The notes beneath the pieces were generated by a model that did no database searches, was not told the origin of the DNA, and was given only the letters and a program-made list of their open reading frames with translations. A stretch of DNA of 62,569 nt from an uncultured Alphaproteobacteria bacterium (lineage in GTDB: Bacteria > Pseudomonadota > Alphaproteobacteria > HIMB59 > GCA-002718135): contig CACAAZ010000004.1 of NCBI GenBank assembly GCA_902530685.1, forward strand, positions 1 through 62,569, in the 5' to 3' direction. Shown in pieces: positions 8,460 to 18,309 of this stretch; position 1 is the first letter of the stretch; every line of letters begins with the position of its first letter. Position numbers and translations under genes: made by a program.

Positions 8460-9959
8460 ATGTTCAACATAATCAAATTAAATGAAAAAGATAATGTAGG
8501 TGTTGCACCTATGGATATTCCAGAAGATAAGAAAATAACAGAAAATTGTAAAACAACTGAAAGAATTCCATTTGGCCATAAAGTAAGTTTGAAAGATATT
8601 GGAAAAGGTAATTTCATATTTAAGTATGGTCAAATAATTGGCACTGCCTCAAGAGATATAAAAAGGGGGGAACATGTTCATTCCCACAATCTTGTTTTTT
8701 CTGAATTTGAACGTGAATTTGAATTAAAAAGTAATGAAAATATCAAAAGAGTTAATGATCAATATTTTTTTGATGGTTTTGTTAGAGCGAATAAACAAGT
8801 TGGCACCAGAAATTACATTGGTTTAATTAGTACAGTAAATTGTTCAGCAACAGTTGTTAACAAAATTGCTCAAAAAATAAATAATTATCTAAAAGATAAA
8901 AACTTCGAAAATGTTGATGGGGCTGTAGCTCTAAAACATTCATCTGGTTGTGGAACAAATACGTCAGGTTATGGAATGAATTTGTTTCATAGGACAATTG
9001 AAGGTTTTAAAAAACATCCAAATTTTGGTAAAGTTTATGTTGTTGGTTTGGGTTGTGAATGTGCACAACTCTCAATGTTTCAAAATGAAATTAATAAAGT
9101 AAATACACAGTATTTTAATATTCAAGATGAGGGAGGAAGTTCTCAGATTATAGAAATGATATCAAATAAAATAATTGATCAACTTGATGAACTAAATATG
9201 TTTAAAAGAGAAAAGGTACCAATATCAAATTTAACAGTTGCTCTTCAATGCGGAGGATCGGATGGTTACTCTGGAGTAACAGCAAATCCAGCCTTAGGAT
9301 ATGCATCAGACTTGATTGTTAAAAATGGTGGCTCAACTATACTTGCTGAGACTCCTGAAATTTATGGAGCTGAGCATTTATTAATTGAAAGGGCTATAGA
9401 TAAAAAAATTGTTGAAAAATTACAAAAACAAATATCTTGGTGGCAAAATTATACAAATATGAATGGAGCCACACTTGATGGCAATCCCTCTCCAGGAAAT
9501 AAAAAGGGCGGTCTAACAACAATTTTAGAAAAATCTTTAGGCGCCGTAGCAAAAGGTGGAAATGCTGTAATGTCCGATGTTCTTGATTATGCAGAGACTT
9601 TAACAAAAAGTGGATTTAACTTTATGAATTCACCTGGGTATGATCCAGTTTCAGTAACTGGTCAAGTCGCATCTGGTGCAAATGTAATTTGTTTCACTAC
9701 TGGCAGAGGCTCATGTTTTGGCTTTAAACCATCACCAAGTATAAAAATTGCTACTAATACAAATATGTATAATAAAATGAAAGAAGATATGGATATTAAT
9801 GCTGGTTCAATAATGGATGGAGAGAAGAATTTAGAAGAAACAGGACTAGAAATATTCAATGAAATTATTGAAGTTGCTTCAGGAAAGAAATCTAAAAGTG
9901 AAATTAATGGATATGGAGACGATGAATTTAATCCTTGGATAGTTGGAGCTACACTTTAA
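8460..9959 (+). CDS. uxaA: altronate/sugar-acid dehydratase, UxaA family
   Basis: 499 residues with the full UxaA layout: a small N-terminal SAF domain (about 1-95), then the catalytic part starting at GFVRANKQVGTRNYI. It includes HSSGCGTNTSG, GLGCECAQ, ALQCGGSDGYSGVTANPALG and the late TGRGSCFGFKPSPSIKIATN segment; these Cys-rich motifs bind the catalytic metal. UxaA removes water from altronate to give 2-keto-3-deoxygluconate. Relatives in L-fucose clusters (for example the split UxaA of Campylobacter) act on fuconate. With a sugar dehydrogenase SDR next door and a fucose-dehydrogenase-type aldo-keto reductase facing it, a fuconate substrate is plausible here. It ends 9 bases before the convergent reductase. 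Confidence 0.85.
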   Translation: MFNIIKLNEKDNVGVAPMDIPEDKKITENCKTTERIPFGHKVSLKDIGKGNFIFKYGQIIGTASRDIKRGEHVHSHNLVFSEFEREFELKSNENIKRVNDQYFFDGFVRANKQVGTRNYIGLISTVNCSATVVNKIAQKINNYLKDKNFENVDGAVALKHSSGCGTNTSGYGMNLFHRTIEGFKKHPNFGKVYVVGLGCECAQLSMFQNEINKVNTQYFNIQDEGGSSQIIEMISNKIIDQLDELNMFKREKVPISNLTVALQCGGSDGYSGVTANPALGYASDLIVKNGGSTILAETPEIYGAEHLLIERAIDKKIVEKLQKQISWWQNYTNMNGATLDGNPSPGNKKGGLTTILEKSLGAVAKGGNAVMSDVLDYAETLTKSGFNFMNSPGYDPVSVTGQVASGANVICFTTGRGSCFGFKPSPSIKIATNTNMYNKMKEDMDINAGSIMDGEKNLEETGLEIFNEIIEVASGKKSKSEINGYGDDEFNPWIVGATL

Positions 9960-9968
9960 TTTTTAATT

Positions 9969-11027
9969 CTAAGTTGGTAATGGACATCTATTATCTAAAA
10001 GTTTTTTTGAAGTCAGATATTCCCAGAAATCTTTAGAAATAGGATCTTTATATAGATTTACATTTTCTTTTACTTGATCAGTGTTAGTCATACCTAATAT
10101 ACATGTCGATACTATTTTATTAGCGTAAGGAAATTGAATTGCTGCATGTCTTAATGATATATTAAATTTTTTACATGCATCTTGTAAAGCATATGCTTTT
10201 TCTAGCCAATAATCAGCACTTTCATAATCCTTTGGTATTCTTACTAGACTTGTTGCTAAATTTTCTTCCCAATTTTTGTCTAGTTTTGAGTAGTCAAAAT
10301 AGGAATTAGGACTTGGTTCATTTAATATTCCACTATTAAAGACTCCTCCTAGAATTAATGTAATTTTTTTTTCATCACAAATTGGAATTAATCTTTCAAT
10401 ACTTGTCTGATCAATTAAAGTGTATCTTCCTGCTAATAAAAAACAATCAAAGCAATCTAATTGAGCTAATTCAATCAACATTTCATTTTGATTTAAACCA
10501 CAACCAATTGCTTTAATGACCTTTTCTTCTCTTAATTTAATCATTGCTTTGATTGCACCTCTTTTTGCATGATACAAAGCATCAGGGCTATTATCAGGAT
10601 CATGCAAATGAAGAATATCAACTCGATCAAGTTTCAGCCTATTTAAACTATCTTCAAAAGAACGCATTGTTGCATCATATGAGAAATCGAATTTAGAGTC
10701 TTTATTCAAGGGTTGGCCTTTAAATTTTTCTGCAGCTTTAGAATTTTCTGTCTCAATAATTAACCTTCCAACTTTTGTTGATATTACAAATTCATCTCTA
10801 TTTTGCTTACTTAAAAATTCACCTACTCTAATTTCTGACATTCCTGATCCATATAATGGAGCTGTGTCAAAATAACGAATTCCTTCTTCCCAAGCTTTTT
10901 TAAGTGTATCAAAAGCAATTTCATCGCTAACTGCAACTGGCCAACCTCCTAGTGGAGCACATCCCATACCAAGCTCAGTAATTGCTAAATCTGTATCACC
11001 AATTTTTCTCTTTGCAATACTTGTCAT
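9969..11027 (-). CDS. aldo-keto reductase, L-fucose / D-threo-aldose 1-dehydrogenase type
   Basis: 352-residue aldo-keto reductase with LGMGCAPLGGW near 19, the catalytic tetrad pieces FDTAPLYGSG (Asp and Tyr, near 53-62), STKVGR (Lys, near 83) and LHLHDPD (His, near 140). The GGVFNSGIL segment is shared with D-threo-aldose 1-dehydrogenases, L-fucose dehydrogenases and pyridoxal 4-dehydrogenase. It would oxidise a free sugar at C1. It precedes no other gene closely on its 3' side (convergent with uxaA) and follows the iron alcohol dehydrogenase gene by 8 bases, so it is the last gene of an ALDH-ADH-AKR operon. Confidence 0.75.
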   Translation of the reverse strand: MTSIAKRKIGDTDLAITELGMGCAPLGGWPVAVSDEIAFDTLKKAWEEGIRYFDTAPLYGSGMSEIRVGEFLSKQNRDEFVISTKVGRLIIETENSKAAEKFKGQPLNKDSKFDFSYDATMRSFEDSLNRLKLDRVDILHLHDPDNSPDALYHAKRGAIKAMIKLREEKVIKAIGCGLNQNEMLIELAQLDCFDCFLLAGRYTLIDQTSIERLIPICDEKKITLILGGVFNSGILNEPSPNSYFDYSKLDKNWEENLATSLVRIPKDYESADYWLEKAYALQDACKKFNISLRHAAIQFPYANKIVSTCILGMTNTDQVKENVNLYKDPISKDFWEYLTSKKLLDNRCPLPT

Positions 11028-11035
11028 TTTAATTA

Positions 11036-12190
11036 TTACAAATTACCATTAAAAGAATCTTGATACAATTTTAAAAAATCTTCTTGAGATAATTTTTTTG
11101 GATTTGTAGCAGTTGATGGATCTGCCAAAGCCATTTTACTCATTAATTCAAATTTTTCATCATTATCTATAATTTCTTTTAAAGTATGTGGTATATTAAG
11201 ATTTTTTCTTATTTCTAAAATCCAATCTAAAAAATTTTCAAATGAATTATTTTTAAAATTTAAATAGGATGATAAATCTTTAATTTTTATTTCAATTGTG
11301 TCTTTATTTTTATTTAAAACATATGGCATAAAAACAGCATTTGTTAAACCATGATGAGTATCATAAATAGCACCTACAGGATGACTTAGTGAATGTATTG
11401 CACCAAGGCCTTTTTGAAAAGCTATTGAACCCATAGAAGAGCTTGTTAACATATTTGCTCGTGCATTTATGTTGTTACCATTATTATAAGCATCTAAAAG
11501 GTTATCTTTTATTAATTTTATACCTTCTAATGCTATACCTTGAGAATAAGGATGAAATTTTGGAGAGCAATATGCTTCAATACAGTGAGCTAAAGCATCC
11601 ATTCCTGTAAATGCGGTTAGGTTTTTGGGAAGAGGTATTGTTAAAATTGGATCTAAAATTACAGTAGAAGGAAGCATTTTGGGATGAAAAATAATTTTTT
11701 TTTCTTTTGTAACCTCATTAGTAAATACTGAGGCTCTACCTGTTTCAGATCCAGTACCAGCTGTTGTAGGAATTGCAATTATTGGAAAAATAACATCAGC
11801 ATTTGCCCTTGTCCACCAATCATCTATATCTTCAAAATCCCATAATGGTCTTTTTTGTTTAGCCATAAATGCTATACCTTTACCTACATCCATTCCAGAA
11901 CCACCCCCAACTGCTATAACCCCATCATTATTGTTTAAATTAAATTGGTTGACACCATCTCTTACATTTTTTTCAGTAGGATTAGATTGAACATCGCTAT
12001 AGATAATTGCTTTATTCGATAATGAACCCTGTATTTTTTCTATAATATTTGTTTTTAATATACCTGGATCAGTAACGATTAAAGGATTAGAAATATTAAG
12101 TTTATTGCATGCTTTTTGAATTTCTTTAACTCTATTTTCTCCAAACAATATATTTGATGGATAGCTCCAATTACAACTTTCAATATTCAA
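11036..12190 (-). CDS. iron-containing alcohol dehydrogenase
   Basis: 384 residues of the group III (Fe-dependent) alcohol dehydrogenase family: GGGSGMDVGKG NAD loop near 97-107, PTTAGTGSE near 140, and the metal ligands in DALAHCIEAYCS (Asp and His, near 197-205) and HSLSHPVGAIYDTHHG (two His, near 265-280). Members reduce lactaldehyde, oxidise 1,2-propanediol or other short alcohols, or act on hydroxybutyrate. In this context a lactaldehyde reductase/propanediol role would fit deoxy-sugar breakdown. It overlaps the stop of the upstream aldehyde dehydrogenase gene by 4 bases, so the two are likely coupled. Confidence 0.8.
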   Translation of the reverse strand: MNIESCNWSYPSNILFGENRVKEIQKACNKLNISNPLIVTDPGILKTNIIEKIQGSLSNKAIIYSDVQSNPTEKNVRDGVNQFNLNNNDGVIAVGGGSGMDVGKGIAFMAKQKRPLWDFEDIDDWWTRANADVIFPIIAIPTTAGTGSETGRASVFTNEVTKEKKIIFHPKMLPSTVILDPILTIPLPKNLTAFTGMDALAHCIEAYCSPKFHPYSQGIALEGIKLIKDNLLDAYNNGNNINARANMLTSSSMGSIAFQKGLGAIHSLSHPVGAIYDTHHGLTNAVFMPYVLNKNKDTIEIKIKDLSSYLNFKNNSFENFLDWILEIRKNLNIPHTLKEIIDNDEKFELMSKMALADPSTATNPKKLSQEDFLKLYQDSFNGNL

Positions 12191-13563
12191 TTAATTGTCC
12201 TCAAGTGATAGCTCTTGGCTCTTGTTAGATAATCAAATCCAAGAACTGAAAGAGTAACTCCAATTCCTGTATCTTTTACTCCAGTCCAGGCTAATCCTGG
12301 ATCTAAATAATCACAACGATTCATAAAAAAAGTTCCTGTCTCAACTTTAGAACCTATATCTTTTGCAATTTCATTATCTGAAGTCCAAATACTAGCTGTT
12401 AATCCATAATCACTATCATTCATAAGCTGAACTGCTTCATTTTCATTTTGTACTTTCATTATACCTACTGTTGGACCAAATGTTTCTTCTTTCATAAATT
12501 TCATTGAATGATCAACATTTATAAGAGCAGATGGGCTAACATAACAATTTTTATTGTTATCTGACTCAAAGTATTTACTAATTATATTTTTAGCTCCTTT
12601 ATTGATAGCCTCTAATACTTGCAATCTAATATTTTTTGCTGCTTTCAATCTTACAACAGGTCCAAGATTTGTTGTTTGTTCTAAAGGATTTCCTAAATTA
12701 TAATTTTCAGTAAACGATTTAAATCCATCAACAAACTTATTATAAATTTTTTCATCAACATATATTCTTTCAATACCACAACATGATTGACCAGAATTAA
12801 AATATGAACCATCAACTAAATTTTCAATTGCGTGTTCTAAATTACAATCATATCTTACATAAGCAGGATCCTTACCACCAAGCTCCAGACCTGCGCCTAT
12901 AAATCTTGTTCCAATAGATTTTTTAACTTCTTTACCTCCGCTAACTGATCCAGTAAATAAAACATGATCAATTCTACTATCTGCAATTATTTTTGAAGTT
13001 GATGCGTGATCTAAATGAAGATACTGAAATACGTTTTTCGGTAAAACTGATTTTTCTGCTGCTTCAAATAATTGTTCAGCACAAAGTGGAGTTTGTGATG
13101 AATGTTTAAGAATAACTGTGTTACCCGCTAACAGACTTGGGACGATAGAGTTCACAGAGGTATTTAGAGGATAATTCCAAGGAGCAATTACAAATATTGT
13201 TCCAAGTGGTTCCTTCTCAATAAAATTATCAAATTCATTATTTTTTTTTGAAATTAAAGGAAGTAATGCCCTTTCACAATTTTCTATCATATATTTTGCC
13301 CTTTCTTCAAAACCTTTCATTTCTCCAGGGCATTGAGTAATAGGTCTTCCAATTTGTTTACATAACATTTCTACAATTTCATTATTTGATAAAAAATATT
13401 CAACAAAATTTAAGACTGCCTCTTTTCTAATTTTTAAAGGAGTATTTCTCCACAATCGAAATGCTGTTTTTGCGTTTTCTAGAGTAGTTTCGATTTCATT
13501 ATCAGAAGAATAATTTCTTTCTACTAAAATTGAGTTGTCGATTGGAGTAATTGTTTTAAGCAT
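12187..13563 (-). CDS. aldehyde dehydrogenase family protein
   Basis: 458-residue NAD(P) aldehyde dehydrogenase: IAPWNYPLNTS (oxyanion Asn near 132), FTGSVSGGKEVKK cofactor loop near 205, ELGGKDPAYV with the general-base Glu near 228, and NSGQSCCGIERIYV with the catalytic Cys near 262. The body resembles group succinate-semialdehyde/lactaldehyde-type ALDHs. It is first in a three-gene run (ALDH, Fe-ADH, aldo-keto reductase) and divergent from an SDR 70 bases away. I expect it to oxidise a small aldehyde such as lactaldehyde or a semialdehyde released from a sugar, but this comes from context only. Confidence 0.8.
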   Translation of the reverse strand: MLKTITPIDNSILVERNYSSDNEIETTLENAKTAFRLWRNTPLKIRKEAVLNFVEYFLSNNEIVEMLCKQIGRPITQCPGEMKGFEERAKYMIENCERALLPLISKKNNEFDNFIEKEPLGTIFVIAPWNYPLNTSVNSIVPSLLAGNTVILKHSSQTPLCAEQLFEAAEKSVLPKNVFQYLHLDHASTSKIIADSRIDHVLFTGSVSGGKEVKKSIGTRFIGAGLELGGKDPAYVRYDCNLEHAIENLVDGSYFNSGQSCCGIERIYVDEKIYNKFVDGFKSFTENYNLGNPLEQTTNLGPVVRLKAAKNIRLQVLEAINKGAKNIISKYFESDNNKNCYVSPSALINVDHSMKFMKEETFGPTVGIMKVQNENEAVQLMNDSDYGLTASIWTSDNEIAKDIGSKVETGTFFMNRCDYLDPGLAWTGVKDTGIGVTLSVLGFDYLTRAKSYHLRTIN

Positions 13564-13633
13564 TTGTTTAGATTTAGATATTTTAATAAATTAAATCAAT
13601 TAATTTTTTTAAATTTACATATATATATTAACT

Positions 13634-14386
13634 ATGAAATTAACTTTTAAAGGAAAGACTGCTCTTGTTACTGGCGGATCAGGTGGTATTGGTTTATCTA
13701 TTGTCCAGAAATTAATTAAGAATCACATAAAAGTTATTGTTATTGATAAAGCTAATGCTAACAAAAAATTTTCAAAAAATAAATATATAGAATTTATTAA
13801 ATTGGATTTATCTGAAGATGAAGATTTAAAAAATAATCTAGAGTATATTAAAAGTAAATATAAAAAAATTGACTATTTGATTAATGCTGCTGGAGTTTTG
13901 TGGTTTAATAATGATGTCAGCTTAGAAAAAATATCTTTAAATATATGGGATAAAGTGATGGATATAAACCTTCGGTCAATTGTAGTTATATCTCAAACAA
14001 TATTACCTCTTATGAAAAAAAATAAATTTGGATCTATAGTAAATATTTCATCAATTGATGCATTATCTGGAGATGATAAACCTCAGGATGCATATGGTAC
14101 ATCAAAAGCTGCTCTTCTAAGACTTTCAAAATCTGTTTCTATTCAGTATGCAAAATATAAAATTAGATCAAACTCTATATTGCCTGGACCAATTGATACT
14201 CCTATGCAAAAAAGATGGAAAATAAATCCTGTTGCGAAAAAAAATTTATCAAAGAATATTCCGCTTCAAAGAATCGGTTTGCCTAAAGACATAGCTAATG
14301 CATCTCTTTTCTTACTTTCAGATCAAAGTGAATTTATAACGGGAGCAGAACTTATTGTTGATGGTGGTCTTAGAGCAAAACCCTGA
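13634..14386 (+). CDS. short-chain dehydrogenase/reductase
   Basis: 250-residue classical SDR: VTGGSGGIGLSIV (residues 12-24), INAAGVLW near 84, NISSIDAL with the catalytic Ser, YGTSKAALLRL with Tyr/Lys near 153-157, and a standard C-terminus (ITGAELIVDGGLR). In fucose-type pathways an SDR oxidises the 2-keto-3-deoxy acid; that is a possible role but not shown by the sequence. It is transcribed away from the ALDH operon and stops 2 bases before the convergent glutamine-synthetase-like gene. Confidence 0.75.
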   Translation: MKLTFKGKTALVTGGSGGIGLSIVQKLIKNHIKVIVIDKANANKKFSKNKYIEFIKLDLSEDEDLKNNLEYIKSKYKKIDYLINAAGVLWFNNDVSLEKISLNIWDKVMDINLRSIVVISQTILPLMKKNKFGSIVNISSIDALSGDDKPQDAYGTSKAALLRLSKSVSIQYAKYKIRSNSILPGPIDTPMQKRWKINPVAKKNLSKNIPLQRIGLPKDIANASLFLLSDQSEFITGAELIVDGGLRAKP

Positions 14387-14388
14387 AT

Positions 14389-15747
14389 TTATCCTCTTTC
14401 AAAATATCTACGAAGCTGCCAATCATTTACGGAAGAGTCATATTCTTTTTGTTCCCACTCAGCTGCATGAATATAATGCTCTATAACATCTGCATCTAAA
14501 ATATTTTTTAAAAGTTTTGATTTTTTTGCAATTTCAATCGCTTCACTTAATGTTTTAGGAATTTCTCTAACTTTTTTTTGATAAATGTTTCCACTATAAG
14601 GTTCTTCTAATTTTAATTTTTTTTCTATTCCATATAAACCTGCAGCAACAAGTGCTGCAAAAGATAAATATGGATTTACATCAGCCCCAGGCACCCTACA
14701 TTCTATTCTTATTGAAGATCCATGACCGGCTAGTCTAAAACCCGCTGTTCTATTGTCTATACCCCAAACTGATTTAGTAGGTGCGAAAGAACCATCTTGA
14801 AATCGCTTATAAGAATTAATGTTTGGAGCTAGAAAAATAGAGATATCAGATAAAAATTTTATTTGACCTGCCACGTAACTTTTAAAAATATTAGACATTC
14901 CATATTTATCCTTCGAATTATAAAAAACATTTTTTTTAGTTTTTTTATCAAATAAAGAATTATGTATATGGCATGAACTGCCGCCAACTTCTTCCTTATA
15001 TTTAGCCATAAATGTTATCGCTTTATTATGTTTAAAAGCAATTTCTTTAGCAGCATTTTTGATAAGTACGTGATTATCAGCCATACTCAGAGCATTTGTA
15101 AAAACCACATTTATTTCTTCTTGCCCTGGAGCTGCCTCTCCTTTGGAGCATTCGACATAAATTCCTGATTTAAGTAGAGAATTTCTAAGCTCTCGTAAAA
15201 CATCTTCCTCTTTGGTGGTTTGAAAAATCATATAATCTTGAATATACCAAGATGACTCTTGAAAATTAGAGTATTTATTTTTGTGGATATCATCGTATGT
15301 TTGATTAAATAAAAAAAACTCTAGCTCCGAACCAATCATTGGTTCAAAGCCCATTTTATTTGCTTTAGAAACAACATTTCTTAATATTTGTCTTGTGGAA
15401 TGCATTAATGGTTTTTTTCCATCATGATCCAAACAATCACATAATACAATTGCAGTTTTTTCTAACCAATGAGCAATTTTAAGAGTACTTAGATCTGGAA
15501 TTACAGTCATATCACCATAACCAGTTTCCCATGATGATGATTTATAACCAGGGACAGTAAACATATCCATATCCACAGTATATAAATAATCACACATATG
15601 AGTTTCTTTGTAAACGTAATCAATAAATGCTTTCCCAGTTACTCTTTTTCCATTTAATCGACCTTGCATATCAGATACACACACAAGTACTGTGTCTATT
15701 TCATGATTGCTAATTGCTTTTTTAAGTTGACTAAAAGTTATACTCAT
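14389..15747 (-). CDS. glutamine synthetase family gamma-glutamyl-amine ligase (PuuA/IpuC-like)
   Basis: 452 residues of the GS fold. It starts with a PuuA-type N-terminus (VLVCVSDMQGRLNGKRVTG) and carries PMIGSELEFFLF (metal Glu, near 133), the GQEEINVVF stretch, the GGSSCHIHNSLF glutamate/ATP-site motif near 253, and NPYLSFAALVAAGLYGIE. These features put it with gamma-glutamylpolyamine and gamma-glutamylanilide-type synthetases rather than nitrogen-assimilation GlnA. It likely glutamylates an imported amine or ethanolamine-like compound so that it can be oxidised as a protected adduct. It lies 53 bases after the TRAP binding-protein gene with a strong stem-loop between, and belongs to that operon. 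Confidence 0.72.
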   Translation of the reverse strand: MSITFSQLKKAISNHEIDTVLVCVSDMQGRLNGKRVTGKAFIDYVYKETHMCDYLYTVDMDMFTVPGYKSSSWETGYGDMTVIPDLSTLKIAHWLEKTAIVLCDCLDHDGKKPLMHSTRQILRNVVSKANKMGFEPMIGSELEFFLFNQTYDDIHKNKYSNFQESSWYIQDYMIFQTTKEEDVLRELRNSLLKSGIYVECSKGEAAPGQEEINVVFTNALSMADNHVLIKNAAKEIAFKHNKAITFMAKYKEEVGGSSCHIHNSLFDKKTKKNVFYNSKDKYGMSNIFKSYVAGQIKFLSDISIFLAPNINSYKRFQDGSFAPTKSVWGIDNRTAGFRLAGHGSSIRIECRVPGADVNPYLSFAALVAAGLYGIEKKLKLEEPYSGNIYQKKVREIPKTLSEAIEIAKKSKLLKNILDADVIEHYIHAAEWEQKEYDSSVNDWQLRRYFERG

Positions 15748-15760
15748 TGTTTTAAGTTTT

Positions 15761-15786
15761 AATCCAGCACTTATGAGTGCTGGATT
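15761..15786 (-). terminator. strong stem-loop between dctP and the ligase gene
   Basis: A perfect 11-bp inverted repeat (15761-15771 with 15776-15786, loop 15772-15775) with a GC core (CCAGCACT). It lies 14 bases after the dctP stop. The sense (minus) strand is followed by A-rich rather than U-rich sequence, so it is more likely an mRNA-stabilising or attenuating hairpin than a full terminator for dctP. On the plus strand it is followed by an AT-rich run. Confidence 0.7.
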
Positions 15787-15800
15787 ATTAAATTAATTTT

Positions 15801-16871
15801 TTATCTGTATGGATAACCTGCTTTATCCATTGTTGCAGCATATAACTTAAATGCATCAACAACTTTACCACTACGTGGACTAGAGCTTGCTACATCATCC
15901 CAGAATTTTTCAGCATCTTTTACAACGCCAGACCATTCATTAGCAGGAAGACTTGTTAATTCCATCTTTTTACCATTTACTCGCAAGTCAGCTTCTCCAC
16001 CCCAATACCATACTTGTCTATAGTAGTGAGATTGATCGATTGACATTTTAAATAGTTCTTGAAGTTTTGGTGATAATTTTTCCCAGCTCTTTGAGTTAGC
16101 AAAATAAGAACCAAACCATGCACCAGTTACAGAATTTGTAAGTGCATAATTACAAATATCAGCCCACCCAACTTCATAAGCTTCAGTAAATCCACACCAA
16201 CAGACGCCATCTAGCTCACCTGTTTGCATAGCAACTTCTACATCATCCCAAGGTACTATTACAGGGATAAGTCCATATTGTGCTAAGAAACGACCAGCAG
16301 TAGGAACTCCAAATACTCTTAGTCCTTTCATGTCTGCTAATGATTCTATTTTTTTGTTAACTGTGAATAAATGACATGGATCCCAAGCACTTGTGCTAAG
16401 CCAAGTTACATTCTTAACTTCACCATATGCTTCTGCCCAAATTTCATCTAAACCATAATATTTAAACATTGCTGGAACATCTAAACTATATCTTGTTGCA
16501 AAAGGAAAATAACCTCCAAAGACAGATATATCTACGGGAGACCCCATAGTTGCATCATCACTTTGAACTGCATCAATAGTACCAGCTTGCATTGCTCTAA
16601 ATAATTCATCGGTAGGAACTAGTTGATCTGCATAGTATAGTTCAATTTCCATTTCTCCATGGGCAGCTTTATTAAAAGCTTCAATTTGAGGAAGTACAAC
16701 GTGTGCACCTAAGGGAGCACCAGAATAAGTTTGTAATCTCCATTTAATTGGGTTTGTAGCTGCATAACCATAGGGTGCTGCTAGAGTAGAAGCTCCTAAT
16801 GCACCAGCAGAAACCAAACCAGCTTTTTTTAAAAACTCACGTCTTTTAGTAAGATTTTTTTTATTATTCAT
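15801..16871 (-). CDS. TRAP transporter solute-binding protein (DctP family), Tat signal
   Basis: 356 residues. The N-terminus has a twin-arginine signal (KRREFLKKAGL, then an Ala-rich stretch to about residue 38), so it is exported folded. The mature part is a DctP-type binding protein: QAGTIDAVQSDDATMG, ADMKGLRVFGVPTAGRFL with the conserved Arg that binds the substrate carboxylate, and MQTGELDGVCWCG. The ligand is unknown. The adjacent gamma-glutamyl ligase and aldehyde dehydrogenase suggest a small organic acid or amine-containing acid. A strong Shine-Dalgarno (AGGAGG, 4 bases before ATG) precedes the gene. Confidence 0.88.
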   Translation of the reverse strand: MNNKKNLTKRREFLKKAGLVSAGALGASTLAAPYGYAATNPIKWRLQTYSGAPLGAHVVLPQIEAFNKAAHGEMEIELYYADQLVPTDELFRAMQAGTIDAVQSDDATMGSPVDISVFGGYFPFATRYSLDVPAMFKYYGLDEIWAEAYGEVKNVTWLSTSAWDPCHLFTVNKKIESLADMKGLRVFGVPTAGRFLAQYGLIPVIVPWDDVEVAMQTGELDGVCWCGFTEAYEVGWADICNYALTNSVTGAWFGSYFANSKSWEKLSPKLQELFKMSIDQSHYYRQVWYWGGEADLRVNGKKMELTSLPANEWSGVVKDAEKFWDDVASSSPRSGKVVDAFKLYAATMDKAGYPYR

Positions 16872-16971
16872 TTAACCTCCTTTCAAAAGTAAATAAGAAT
16901 AAATAATAGATTATTTAAATATGTTAAAAATTATAAATCAAGAAATTTTGCTCAGTTTTTTAATTATCTAG

Positions 16972-18309
16972 CTATCTACTAGAAACATAATCTGGCAGCC
17001 AGGTGGCAATTTCTGGGAATATCATAACTATTGCTAGTCCTAGACACATAACCAATACAAAGGGGATAATTGATCTGTAAATATCAATTAAATCTATTTC
17101 CTTTGGAGCCATTGCTCTCATTAAAAACAAATTGTATCCAAAAGGTGGGGTCATATAAGCTATTTGACATGTAATGGTGTATAGGACACCATACCAAATG
17201 GGGTTAAAACCAAGAGCAATAATTAAAGGCACATATAATGGAGCTACGATAACAAGCATTGCAGTATCATCTAAGAACATTCCCATTAAAATATAAGAAA
17301 GCTGCATCATAATTAAAACACCCCAAGGACTAAGATTCCATCTTTCAATGAATAATGTTTCAATAGCTCTTACTGCACCTATGCCATCAAAAACAGCACC
17401 AAAACTAAGAGCTGCCAAAATAATCCACATAAACATACAAGAAACTCCTAGGGTTTTTTTCAAAGTATTTTCAATAACATTCCACTGAAGTTTGCCTTTT
17501 AATAAAGCTGCTAAAGTGGCACCTAAAGCACCTACCGCAGAACATTCTACTAAACTAGCAATCCCCATTAAAAAAAGTCCAGTCATTGAAAAGAAAATTG
17601 CAAATGGAATTAAACCTGCTTGTAAAAGTTTAAATTTTTCTGATTTAGAAATTTGCCTTTCATGCTTTGGTAGTGCAGGACCAAGTTCAGGTTGAAGCCT
17701 ACATCTTATGTAAATATACAAGATAAATAATGTTGCCATCATAATACCTGGAATTATTCCTGCTAACCATAATTTACTTACTGGTTGCCTAGCAATCATT
17801 CCATAAAGTACAAGAACAACACTTGGTGGAACTAAAATACCAAGTGAACTACCTGCTTGAACTACACCAGTGATCATTCTTTTATCATAACCAAGTTTTA
17901 ACATTGCTGGAAGTGCTATAGTTGCACCTATTGCCATTCCTGCAACACTTAAACCATTCATCGCAGAGATTGCAACCATCATACCCATTGTGCCAATTGC
18001 TAAACCACCTTTAATTCCTCCAAAATAAACATGAAACATTTTATACAGGTCATCAGCAATTCCAGATTCTGAAATCATATAACCCATATAAATAAATAGT
18101 GGTAAGGTAAGCATTGGATACCATTTGAAAAGTTTCCAAGCAGCAGTATATGGCATTTCTACAGAACCGTCTCCCCATACAAGTAAAGCAGCCATTGCTG
18201 CAACAAATCCTATAGCGCCAAATACTCTTTGCCCAGTAAGCAACATAAGCAACATTGTTGCAAACATTGTTATTGCTATTGTTTCATAACTCACAAAATC
18301 AGCAATCAT
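16972..18309 (-). CDS. TRAP transporter large permease (DctM family)
   Basis: 445 residues of almost continuous membrane helices (about 12-13), with DctM features such as GYMISESGIADDLY near 82, the GGLAIGTMGMMVAISAMNG region near 105-120, and GSSLGILVPPSVVLVLYG near 155. It is the ion-coupled channel subunit of the importer. I start it at the ATG at 18309, which overlaps the DctQ stop by one base (TGATG); an in-frame TTG just upstream would add one residue but is less likely. The 100 bases between this gene and dctP are AT-rich and hold only the dctP ribosome-binding site. Confidence 0.9.
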   Translation of the reverse strand: MIADFVSYETIAITMFATMLLMLLTGQRVFGAIGFVAAMAALLVWGDGSVEMPYTAAWKLFKWYPMLTLPLFIYMGYMISESGIADDLYKMFHVYFGGIKGGLAIGTMGMMVAISAMNGLSVAGMAIGATIALPAMLKLGYDKRMITGVVQAGSSLGILVPPSVVLVLYGMIARQPVSKLWLAGIIPGIMMATLFILYIYIRCRLQPELGPALPKHERQISKSEKFKLLQAGLIPFAIFFSMTGLFLMGIASLVECSAVGALGATLAALLKGKLQWNVIENTLKKTLGVSCMFMWIILAALSFGAVFDGIGAVRAIETLFIERWNLSPWGVLIMMQLSYILMGMFLDDTAMLVIVAPLYVPLIIALGFNPIWYGVLYTITCQIAYMTPPFGYNLFLMRAMAPKEIDLIDIYRSIIPFVLVMCLGLAIVMIFPEIATWLPDYVSSR

